Below the pieces are notes generated by a model that saw only the letters and a program-made list of their open reading frames with translations, was not told where the DNA came from and searched no databases. Position numbers and translations under genes: made by a program. Below, one piece after another: positions 25,711 to 32,600 of a stretch of 64,000 nt of DNA (positions are counted from its first letter, which is position 1; every line of letters starts with the position of its first letter). Source of the DNA: Acidovorax sp. YS12 (GTDB lineage: Bacteria; Pseudomonadota; Gammaproteobacteria; Burkholderiales; Burkholderiaceae_C); NCBI GenBank assembly GCA_021496925.1, contig CP053915.1, forward strand, positions 3,809,501 to 3,873,500. The letters run 5' to 3'.

Positions 25711-25774
25711 GAATTTATAAGAAATCAGGCTCAAACGCTTGACTGGCAAGCGCTGGAAGCTATCAATTCAGGAG
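25711..25774 (-). repeat. mini-repeat copy containing the stop codon of a chemoreceptor gene
   Basis: On the minus strand: CTCCTGAATTGATAGCTTCC, then AGCGCTTGCCAGTCAAGCG, then a TTGAGCC...ATTT end. The TGA inside GAATTGATAGC is the stop of the chemoreceptor gene, so the last residues (LLN) come from the repeat. It fills the gap between convergent genes. Confidence 0.8.
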
Positions 25775-27583
25775 TCTGTGCGCCCCGGCCGGCGGCAGCT
25801 TGAAGCCCGCCACCACCTCGGCCAGGTCGTGCGCCTGCTGCTGCAGCGCGTGCGCCGCCGCCGAGGCCTGCTCGACCAGCGCGGCGTTCTGCTGCGTGGC
25901 CTGGTCCATCTGCGACACGGCGCTGCCGACCTCGGAGATGCCCGTGCTCTGCTCCTGGCTGGCGTTGCTGATCTCGTTGACGATGGAGGTCACGCGGCGG
26001 ATGCTCTGCTCCACCTGCTCCATGGTGGCTCCGGCGTCCTTCACCAGGCGGCTGCCGGCATCGACCTGGGTCACCGAGTCGTCGATCAGCCCCTTGATCT
26101 CCTTGGCCGCCGAGGCGGCGCGCTGCGCCAGGGTGCGCACCTCGCCCGCCACCACGGCGAAGCCCCGGCCCTGCTCGCCGGCGCGCGCGGCCTCGACGGC
26201 GGCGTTCAGCGCCAGGATGTTGGTCTGGAAGGCGATGCCGTCGATCACCTGGATGATGTCCACGATCTTGCGCGATGCCGCGTCGATGCCGCCCATGGTC
26301 TGCACCACCTGCTGCATCACGCTGCCGCCCTGGCCGGCCACCTGCGAGGCGCTGGCGGCCAGCTCGTTGGCCTGGCGCGCGTTGGCGGCGTTCTGTTGCA
26401 CCGTGGCGGTGAGCTGCTCCATGGCCGATGCGGTTTCCTCCAGCGAGCTGGCCTGCTGCTCGGTGCGCCCCGACAGGTCGTTGTTGCCCGAGGCGATCTC
26501 GGAAGACGCCAGGCGCACCGACTCGGACGCGTCGCGGATGCGCTGCAGCACCGAGGCGATCTTGCCGGTGAAGGCATTGAACGACTGGCCGATCTGCGCC
26601 AGCTCGTCATGCCCGTGGGCGTCCATGTGGCGCGTCAGGTCGCCCTCGCCCGAGGCGATGTCCTGCAGCGCGTCGCGCACGGCCACCAGGCGGCCCAGCA
26701 TGCGCCGCACCACCGCCGCCATCACCAGGGCGGCGGCGATCACGCACAGCACGGTGCTGGTCAGGGCCACCTGGCCCAGGCGGTCCAGGGCCGACAGCGC
26801 ATCGGCCCGCTCGGCGGCCACGGCCAGCACCCAGGGCGTGCCCGCCACCTTGGCGGCGTAGAGCAGGTGGTCCTTGCCGCCCAGGCGCACCACGGCGTGC
26901 CCGGTGGTGCCGGACAGGCCCGCGAGCAGGCCTGCGTCCAGCGCCGGGTCCAGTTCCTTCGCGGGCTTGAGCAGCAGGGATTGGTTGGCATGCGCCAGGA
27001 TGTTGGACTGGCCGTCCAGCAGGAAGGCGAAGCTCTTGCCCGTGGGGTGGATGCTGTTGACCTTGTTCGCCACCGTGTCCAGGTGCACGTCGGAGCCCAC
27101 CACGGCCACCGTCTTGCCGCCCGACTGCACCGGCTCCACGAAGCTGATGGTGAGCTTGCCGGTGCTGGCATCGACATAGGCCGGCGTGAGCGTGGCCTTG
27201 CCCTCCTGCTCGGCCTGCTTGTACCAGGGGCGCGCCGTGCCGTCGTAGCCCTCGGGCATGGGGTGCGAGAACACGTTGCGCTTGTCGGCATGGACGAAAT
27301 AGGCGTCGTCGAAGCCCCCCGCCTGCTTGGCCGCGAGCAGGGCCGGAACCGGGTCGGGCAGATCGACAGCGGCCTTGAGCGAGCCGGTGACGCGCTGGTT
27401 GTCCTTGACCCACTGCGCCAGGTCGGCGGCGTACAGCTGCGTGACGCCGCCGATGCGCTCGTCCAGCGCCTGCAGCAGGTTGGCGCGCACGACCAGGAAG
27501 GCCACCAGCGACAAAACGATCAGGGACAGGGTGGCGATGGCGACGCTGACACCTGTCAGCCGGGCGCGCAAGGTTTGGAACAT
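25763..27583 (-). CDS. methyl-accepting chemotaxis protein with Cache sensor
   Basis: 606 residues from the ATG at 27583; the upstream in-frame stretch is cysteine-rich and not protein-like. A first helix (about 10-32) precedes a periplasmic Cache domain (about 35-275: WYKQAEQEGKATLTPAYVDASTGKLTISF, a typical dCache pattern), a second helix (about 285-305), a HAMP domain (about 308-360) and a long coiled-coil signalling domain. The hairpin tip IAFQTNILALNAAVEAARAGEQGRGFAVVAGEV is visible. There is no CheR-binding pentapeptide at the C-terminus. Such Cache receptors often sense amino or organic acids; the ligand here is unknown. Confidence 0.95.
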   Translation of the reverse strand: MFQTLRARLTGVSVAIATLSLIVLSLVAFLVVRANLLQALDERIGGVTQLYAADLAQWVKDNQRVTGSLKAAVDLPDPVPALLAAKQAGGFDDAYFVHADKRNVFSHPMPEGYDGTARPWYKQAEQEGKATLTPAYVDASTGKLTISFVEPVQSGGKTVAVVGSDVHLDTVANKVNSIHPTGKSFAFLLDGQSNILAHANQSLLLKPAKELDPALDAGLLAGLSGTTGHAVVRLGGKDHLLYAAKVAGTPWVLAVAAERADALSALDRLGQVALTSTVLCVIAAALVMAAVVRRMLGRLVAVRDALQDIASGEGDLTRHMDAHGHDELAQIGQSFNAFTGKIASVLQRIRDASESVRLASSEIASGNNDLSGRTEQQASSLEETASAMEQLTATVQQNAANARQANELAASASQVAGQGGSVMQQVVQTMGGIDAASRKIVDIIQVIDGIAFQTNILALNAAVEAARAGEQGRGFAVVAGEVRTLAQRAASAAKEIKGLIDDSVTQVDAGSRLVKDAGATMEQVEQSIRRVTSIVNEISNASQEQSTGISEVGSAVSQMDQATQQNAALVEQASAAAHALQQQAHDLAEVVAGFKLPPAGAHRLLN

Positions 27584-27701
27584 GGTGGCTTCTCCTCGGT
27601 GTGAAACATTGTGTGCGACCTTGTGTGACCTTGCTACCACGGTGTTTTTGGCGCAACAGGGGCAAACCAGCGCTTGCCAAAGCGTATGCTCCACCTGCTT
27701 T

Positions 27702-28970
27702 ATGAACACCCTGCAACTTTTCCTGCCCTGCGCCGCTGGCGTCGAGGGCTTCCTCGCCGACGAGGTGCACGCGCTCACCGGTCTGACGGGGCACGACCTG
27801 CTGGTCGGCCGTGGCGGCGTGATGCTGGCCGCCTCCTGGCGCGAGGCCCTGCACCTGAACCTGCACAGCCGCCTGGCCCAGCGCGTGCTGGTACAACTGC
27901 AGCAGCGTCCCTACCGCAACGAAGGCGACCTGTATGAGCTGGCCAGCGACGTGGCCTGGGAGATCTGGTTCGCGCCTCAGCAGAGCTTCAAGGTCGAAGT
28001 CACGGCGCAGCACAGCCCGCTCAAGAGCCTGAATTTCGCCGCGCTGCGCGTGAAGGACGCCGTGGCCGACCGCTTCCGCGCCAAGCGCGGCGCGCGCCCC
28101 GACGTGGACACGCAGCGCCCCGACGTGCGCGTGCACCTGCACCTGACGGCACAGGACGCCACCCTCTACATCGACACCTCGGGCGAGCCGCTGTTCAAGC
28201 GCGGCTGGCGCGTCGACAAGGGCGATGCGCCGCTCAAGGAAACCCTGGCCGCCGCCATGATCGCCGCCACGGGCTGGAACCCGCACGGCGATGCCCCCCT
28301 GCCGCTGTACGACCCCTGCTGCGGCAGCGGCACCGTGCTCATCGAGGCGGCGCAGATGGCCTGCCGCATCGCCCCCGGGCTGCTGCGCCGCTTCGCCTTC
28401 GAGCAGCTCCTGCCGTACCAGGCCCATGTCTGGCGTGCCATCAAGGAAGAAGCTGCTGGCGCAGCCACCACGGGCGCCGTGCCCATTTTTGGCAGTGACG
28501 TTGCGCACCGCATGGTGGACTTCGCCCAGCGCAACGCCGAGCGCGCCGGCGTGGCCGCCAGCGTGCAGCTGCGCGGCGGCGACGCGCTGCAGCGCATGCC
28601 GCCGTGCGAGCAGCCCGGCGTGATGCTGCTCAACCCGCCGTACGGCGAGCGCATCGCCGCCGCCGGCACCGCCGGACGCAGTGCGCGCGAGCGCATGACG
28701 GTGGCCACGCGCGCGGGCCGCGAAACCGCGCAGGCCGGCGACGGCGTGGACTTCTTCGCCCAGCTCGCCAGCCACTGGAAGAAGCACTACGCCGGCTGGC
28801 AGGCCTGGATGCTCACGCCCGACCTGCAACTGCCCGGCAAGATGCGCCTGAAGGAGTCGCGCCGCGTGCCGCTGTGGAACGGGCCCATCGAGTGCCGCCT
28901 GTTCCGCTTCGACATGGTGCAGGGCGCCGTGCGCCAGCGCGCCCCCGCCGGGTCCCCCGATGCGGCCTGA
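27702..28970 (+). CDS. THUMP-domain class I SAM-dependent RNA methyltransferase (RlmL-like)
   Basis: 422 residues from the ATG at 27702. A THUMP RNA-binding domain (about 45-155) precedes a UPF0020 methyltransferase domain. SAM-binding and catalytic features are visible: YDPCCGSGTVLIEAA (about 200-215), FGSDVAHRMVDFAQRNA and LLNPPYGERI (the NPPY active-site motif). It corresponds to the N-terminal half of E. coli RlmL, which makes m2G2445 in 23S rRNA, but lacks the RlmK half. A weak mini-repeat-like stretch is read in frame around residues 247-264. It is divergent from the chemoreceptor and overlaps the PIN gene by 11 bases. Confidence 0.9.
   Translation: MNTLQLFLPCAAGVEGFLADEVHALTGLTGHDLLVGRGGVMLAASWREALHLNLHSRLAQRVLVQLQQRPYRNEGDLYELASDVAWEIWFAPQQSFKVEVTAQHSPLKSLNFAALRVKDAVADRFRAKRGARPDVDTQRPDVRVHLHLTAQDATLYIDTSGEPLFKRGWRVDKGDAPLKETLAAAMIAATGWNPHGDAPLPLYDPCCGSGTVLIEAAQMACRIAPGLLRRFAFEQLLPYQAHVWRAIKEEAAGAATTGAVPIFGSDVAHRMVDFAQRNAERAGVAASVQLRGGDALQRMPPCEQPGVMLLNPPYGERIAAAGTAGRSARERMTVATRAGRETAQAGDGVDFFAQLASHWKKHYAGWQAWMLTPDLQLPGKMRLKESRRVPLWNGPIECRLFRFDMVQGAVRQRAPAGSPDAA
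28441..28494 (+). repeat. possible decayed mini-repeat copy inside the RNA methyltransferase gene
   Basis: GAAGAAGCTGCTGGCGCAGC, a GGGC middle and CCCATTTTTGG fit the element only in part. It encodes an alanine/glycine-rich loop between the NPPY fold strands. Confidence 0.35.
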
Positions 28971-29436
28971 GCTGCACCTGCCCGCGCAGGACAGCGCCAC
29001 CGCGCGCGCCGTGGTGGTGGACACCAACATCGTGCTCGACCTGCTGCTCTTCGCCGACCCTGCCGTGGCGCCCTTGCGCGGCCTGCTCGCGCAGCAGCGC
29101 CTGGACTGGATCGCCACCACGCCCATGCGCGACGAACTGGCCTGCGTGCTGCGCTACCCGCACCTGCAGCCGCGCATGGCCGCCGCTGGCCTGGCGCCCG
29201 AGGCGCTGCTCGCCGCGTTCGACGCCCAGGCGCGCCGGGTGGACGCGGCGCCGCGCGCGCCCTGCGTCTGCAAGGACGCCGACGACCAGAAATTCATCGA
29301 CCTGGCCGTGGCGCACGGCGCCATCCTGCTGTCCAAGGACCGCGCCGTTCTTTGCTTGCGAAAAAGGCTGCTGGCCCAGGGTGCGCAAGCGGCAGCAGCT
29401 ATCGTTATTGAAGCAACGGAAGGATTTTCCCCATGA
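28960..29436 (+). CDS. PIN-domain protein, putative ribonuclease
   Basis: 158 residues. A PIN-like fold shows the acidic metal ligands expected for the RNase active site: VVVDTNIVLDLLLF (first Asp about residue 21), MRDELACVLRYP (Glu) and CKDADDQKFIDLAVAHGA (Asp cluster), then LLSKDRAVL. The pattern fits the COG1569-type PIN family often labelled 'putative toxin', but no antitoxin gene is adjacent. The start overlaps the methyltransferase gene by 11 bases and the end overlaps the next gene by 4, so the three are one operon. That suggests an RNA-processing role rather than a toxin module. The C-terminal tail contains a repeat-like stretch. Confidence 0.85.
   Translation: MRPELHLPAQDSATARAVVVDTNIVLDLLLFADPAVAPLRGLLAQQRLDWIATTPMRDELACVLRYPHLQPRMAAAGLAPEALLAAFDAQARRVDAAPRAPCVCKDADDQKFIDLAVAHGAILLSKDRAVLCLRKRLLAQGAQAAAAIVIEATEGFSP
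29370..29412 (-). repeat. partial mini-repeat copy at the end of the PIN gene
   Basis: The minus strand reads CGATAGCTGCTGCCGCTTGC, a diverged half copy of the element; it encodes residues about 137-151 of the PIN protein. Confidence 0.4.
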
Positions 29437-30242
29437 CCGACACCCCACTGCCTCGCAGCCTGAGCAGCGACGAGCTCGATGAGCTCGACCAGATCCTGAG
29501 CGACCTGGGCGAGCGCGCCGAGGAAATCCCGCAATGGGAGTTCTGCGACGGCTTCCTCACCGCGCTGGTGTGCATGCGCCGGCGCGTGGAGCCGGCCGAA
29601 TACCTGCCCATGCTGCTGGACGATGGCGCCGTGCTGGACGTGGAGGCCGGCGCGCCGCTGCCGCTGCTGCCTGCCTTCCAGGACGCGGCGCAGCAAGAGC
29701 GCTTCCTGCAGCTGTGGCAGTGCCGTTGGGACGAGGTGGCACACCAGCTCGCCGCCGACGTGCAGGCGCTGGACGACGAGCAGACCTACCAGCCCCACGC
29801 GCTCGACATGCGCGGCGCCGTGGCCATGCTGTCCGAGGCCGAGCGCGCCGAGCTCGAAGGGCAGGAGCTGCCCTCGCTGGGGCAGATCTGGGCCCTGGGC
29901 TTCATGTTCGCCGTGGAGAACTGGCCCGAGGAATGGGCCGCACCGCGCGACAAGGAGGCGGCGCAGTGGATCGACGCCGCCTTGGAGAGCATCGTCGCGC
30001 TGACCGAGGACGACCTCGGCCCGCCCAGCACCAACCTGTACGACGAGGAAGGCCCGGCCAGCGTGAGCCAGGACCGCATCGAGCTGCTGGGCGAGGCCAT
30101 CTGGGCCGTGTACGACCTGCGCCAGGTCTGGAAAAGCCTGGGCCCGCGCATCGAGCCCGTGGTGCGCGCGCAGCAGCCCGGCCGCAACGACCCGTGCTGG
30201 TGCGGCAGCGGCAAGAAGTTCAAGAAGTGCCACGGCGCCTGA
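29433..30242 (+). CDS. UPF0149 (YgfB/YecA) family protein with C-terminal SEC-C motif
   Basis: 269 residues. The N-terminal YgfB/YecA-like helical domain (about 10-200) starts with SSDELDELDQIL and contains WEFCDGFLTALVC. The C-terminal SEC-C zinc motif is PGRNDPCWCGSGKKFKKCHG (ligand pattern C-x-C-x8-C-H), the same module that ends SecA. The role of such proteins is not established; SEC-C may contact SecB or the ribosome. The start overlaps the PIN gene by 4 bases (ATGA). Confidence 0.9.
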   Translation: MTDTPLPRSLSSDELDELDQILSDLGERAEEIPQWEFCDGFLTALVCMRRRVEPAEYLPMLLDDGAVLDVEAGAPLPLLPAFQDAAQQERFLQLWQCRWDEVAHQLAADVQALDDEQTYQPHALDMRGAVAMLSEAERAELEGQELPSLGQIWALGFMFAVENWPEEWAAPRDKEAAQWIDAALESIVALTEDDLGPPSTNLYDEEGPASVSQDRIELLGEAIWAVYDLRQVWKSLGPRIEPVVRAQQPGRNDPCWCGSGKKFKKCHGA

Positions 30243-30303
30243 TTGAGGCAAAAATGGGCTCCAGCGCCCGCCCGTAAAGCGCTGGAAGCTCCTTGATTCG
30301 TAG
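30241..30303 (-). repeat. mini-repeat copy after the SEC-C gene
   Basis: The minus strand reads ATCAAGGAGCTTCCAGCGCT, then a CGGGCGGGCGCTGGAGCCC middle and an ATTTTTGCC end. It begins at the stop codon of the SEC-C gene and occupies most of the 162-base gap to the sensor kinase. Confidence 0.75.
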
Positions 30304-30404
30304 CGAAATGCCGTTGGGCGTGCATGCGGCACTGCGTGTTTGAGCTGCATCAAGCCACGTTGGATGCAAGCGGTTTCAATGGCGGGTTGCCTCCGGTTCC
30401 ACCC

Positions 30405-31802
30405 ATGTCCGCCCCCCTTGCCGTCCCCCCCGCCTGGCGCCCCGTGCTCGACCGCCTGGGCCGGGTCGCGCCGCGCCTGGCGGAGGCACTCCTGGTCTAC
30501 GCGCTGGCCCTGGCCGTGGGGCAGGTGGCCTTCATGGGCTGGTCCGGCGCGCTGCTGTGGCCGCTGAACAATGCCTACTGGATGTTCCTCTTCGTGGCCT
30601 GGGCGGGCGTGCGCCTGGGGCTGGGCGGCACCACCGTGCTGCTCGGCCTGGTGGCCCTGCAGGCCGGCTGGGGCACGCTGCTGGGGCGCGGCTTCTTCGC
30701 GCAGGACCTGCACAGCGCCGGGCTGGGCTACGCCTCGTACATGGCCATCCTGGCGCTGGTGGGCTGGTCGCTCGCCGGCTACCTGGCGGCGCTGGAGCGC
30801 CGCAAGGCCGACGCGCGCATCGCCGCCATCGCCTTCGAGTGCCAGGAGGGCATGCTCATCACCGACGCCCAGGGGCGCATCCTGCGCGCCAACCGCTCGT
30901 TCCAGCACCTGAGCGGCTACGGCGCGCAGGAGGTGCTGGGGCGCGTGCCCGCCTTCCTGCTGGCGCATGGCGGCACGCCGCTCGAGCCCTTGCCGTGGAG
31001 CGCGCAGCAGCGCCAGGAGTGGCACCGGCGCAAGTCGGGCGAGCGCTACCCCGTGTGGTTCACGCGCACGCCCGTCACCGGCGAGGGCGGGCGGGTCACG
31101 CACTACGTGCTCACCATGACCGACCTGAGCGACTGGCGTACCCAGCGCGCCCAGCGCCGCCAGCGCGAGCTGCAGCACCGTGCGGCGCTGGTGCGCGAGG
31201 TGCACCACCGCATCAAGAACAACCTGCAGGGCATCTCCGGCATGCTGCAGGCGCTGGCCCTGCGCCACCCGCAGCTGCAGGCGCCGCTGGCCGAGGTCAC
31301 CGGGCAGGTGCAGAGCATCGCCGTGCTGCATGGCCTGCAGGGACGCAGCCAGGCCGAGCAGGTGCTGCTGTGCGAGCTGGTGCGCGAGGTGGCGCAAGGG
31401 GTGGGCGCGCTCTGGGGCCTGGCGGTGGCGTTCACCCCGCCGCCACGGCCGCTGGCGTGCACGCTGCAGGCCGCCGAGGCGGTGCCCCTGGCGCTGATCG
31501 TGCATGAACTCATCGTCAACGCCGTCAAGCATGGCGGGCTGCGCCACCAGGACGTGCGCGTGGCCCTGTGCCCCGGCGTGCAGAAGGGCGAGGTCTGCAT
31601 CGCCATTTCCAACCCCGGGCACTGGCCCGCCCAGGGGCCCGATGCCACCCAGGTCGGCCTGGAGCTGGTGGCCGCGCTCATGCCGCGCAGCGGCGCCGCG
31701 CTGGCGCTGGTGCAGCAGGGCGAGCGCGCGCTGGCGCGGCTGTGCCTGCAGCCGCCGGTGCTGCAGGCCGGACAAGGAGAACCCAACCATGCAATTCACT
31801 GA
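30405..31802 (+). CDS. membrane sensor histidine kinase (PAS, HisKA_2 type)
   Basis: 465 residues from the ATG at 30405; an in-frame ATG at 30324 lies in repeat-adjacent DNA and gives an unconvincing N-terminus. Four or five membrane helices (about 20-130) form a MASE-like sensor. A PAS domain (about 145-265: CQEGMLITDAQGRILRANRSFQHLSGY) precedes a HisKA_2 dimerisation motif (REVHHRIKNNLQGISGMLQAL) and an HATPase with VHELIVNAVKHGG. HisKA_2 kinases often pair with ANTAR regulators, and one follows here with a 14-base overlap. The signal is unknown. Confidence 0.9.
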   Translation: MSAPLAVPPAWRPVLDRLGRVAPRLAEALLVYALALAVGQVAFMGWSGALLWPLNNAYWMFLFVAWAGVRLGLGGTTVLLGLVALQAGWGTLLGRGFFAQDLHSAGLGYASYMAILALVGWSLAGYLAALERRKADARIAAIAFECQEGMLITDAQGRILRANRSFQHLSGYGAQEVLGRVPAFLLAHGGTPLEPLPWSAQQRQEWHRRKSGERYPVWFTRTPVTGEGGRVTHYVLTMTDLSDWRTQRAQRRQRELQHRAALVREVHHRIKNNLQGISGMLQALALRHPQLQAPLAEVTGQVQSIAVLHGLQGRSQAEQVLLCELVREVAQGVGALWGLAVAFTPPPRPLACTLQAAEAVPLALIVHELIVNAVKHGGLRHQDVRVALCPGVQKGEVCIAISNPGHWPAQGPDATQVGLELVAALMPRSGAALALVQQGERALARLCLQPPVLQAGQGEPNHAIH

Positions 31803-32400
31803 AGCCCAAGAACCCGCCGGCGCGCCGCGCCTGCTGCTGGTGGACGACGACCGCCTGGTGCTGGGCACGCTGGCCCAGGGCCTGCGCCACATGGGCTACG
31901 CGGTGGATACGGCCGAATGCGCCGAGGATGCCGAGGCGCAGCTCACCGGCGGCCTGCGCCCCGACCTGGCGCTGATCGACGTGCAGATGCCCGGCGCCGG
32001 CGGCCTGTGGCTGGCGCAGCGCCTGGCGCAGCTGGAGCACGTGCCCTTCGTCATGTTCAGCGCCTACGGCGACGCCGCCACCGTCGAGCAGGCCACGCGC
32101 TGCGGCGCGCTCGGTTACCTGGTCAAGCCGCTGGCGCTGGCGCAGATCCAGCCGGCCATCGAAACCGCGCTGCAGCGTGCACGCGAGCTGGACGAGTTGC
32201 GCCGCACGCGCGCGCAGCTCCAGGCCGCGCTGGACGCCGACCGTGCCATCAACGTGGCCACGGGCATCACCATGGTGCAGTACCGCCTGACGCGCCAGCG
32301 CGCCTTCGAGACGCTGCGCGGCGCCGCGCGCACCCAGCGGCGCAAGCTCGCGGCCGTCGCCAGCGAAACGGTGCAGGCCTGCGAACAATTGTTTCTTTGA
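31789..32400 (+). CDS. response regulator with ANTAR RNA-binding domain
   Basis: 203 residues; ATG with a strong AAGGAGA site inside the end of the kinase gene. The receiver domain (about 14-130) has DDD acidic residues and phospho-acceptor in LALIDVQMPGAGG, conserved Ser/Thr in MFSAYG and Lys in LVKPLA. The C-terminal ANTAR domain (about 140-198) shows INVATGITMVQYRLTRQRAFETLRGAA. By family knowledge, ANTAR regulators bind paired RNA hairpins and prevent transcription termination. The target is not known; the downstream 200 bases contain two hairpins. The partner kinase is directly upstream. Confidence 0.93.
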   Translation: MQFTEAQEPAGAPRLLLVDDDRLVLGTLAQGLRHMGYAVDTAECAEDAEAQLTGGLRPDLALIDVQMPGAGGLWLAQRLAQLEHVPFVMFSAYGDAATVEQATRCGALGYLVKPLALAQIQPAIETALQRARELDELRRTRAQLQAALDADRAINVATGITMVQYRLTRQRAFETLRGAARTQRRKLAAVASETVQACEQLFL

Positions 32401-32475
32401 GTTACATCAGACAAATGCTGCGTGCGGCACCGATCTCGGGGTTGAACCGTATACAGCGGACACGGCCCTGTTGAA

Positions 32476-32567
32476 GAATGCCCCTCGCCCGCGCGGCCCT
32501 GCACCGCCGCGCTGCGGCATTCCCGGGGCCCTGATCCTGCCTTCGTTCGTGTCCGGCATCGTGCCGG
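32476..32567 (+). other. two predicted RNA hairpins between ANTAR gene and GGDEF/EAL gene
   Basis: The 200-base gap 32401-32600 holds a hairpin closed by GAATGCC/GGCATTC (32476-32522, inner stem GCGCGG/CCGCGC) and a tight one CCGGCA-TCG-TGCCGG (32553-32567). Neither has a clear U-run or the hexanucleotide loop expected for ANTAR targets, so regulation of the next gene by the ANTAR protein is only a suggestion. Confidence 0.35.
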
Positions 32568-32600
32568 GCTTGTATTCCATGCACGAAGCAGGGTGCGCCG

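Noticed and set aside
28960..29436. Toxin-antitoxin module
   Set aside because: The PIN protein has no adjacent antitoxin-like gene; its neighbours are an RNA methyltransferase and a SEC-C protein in the same operon.
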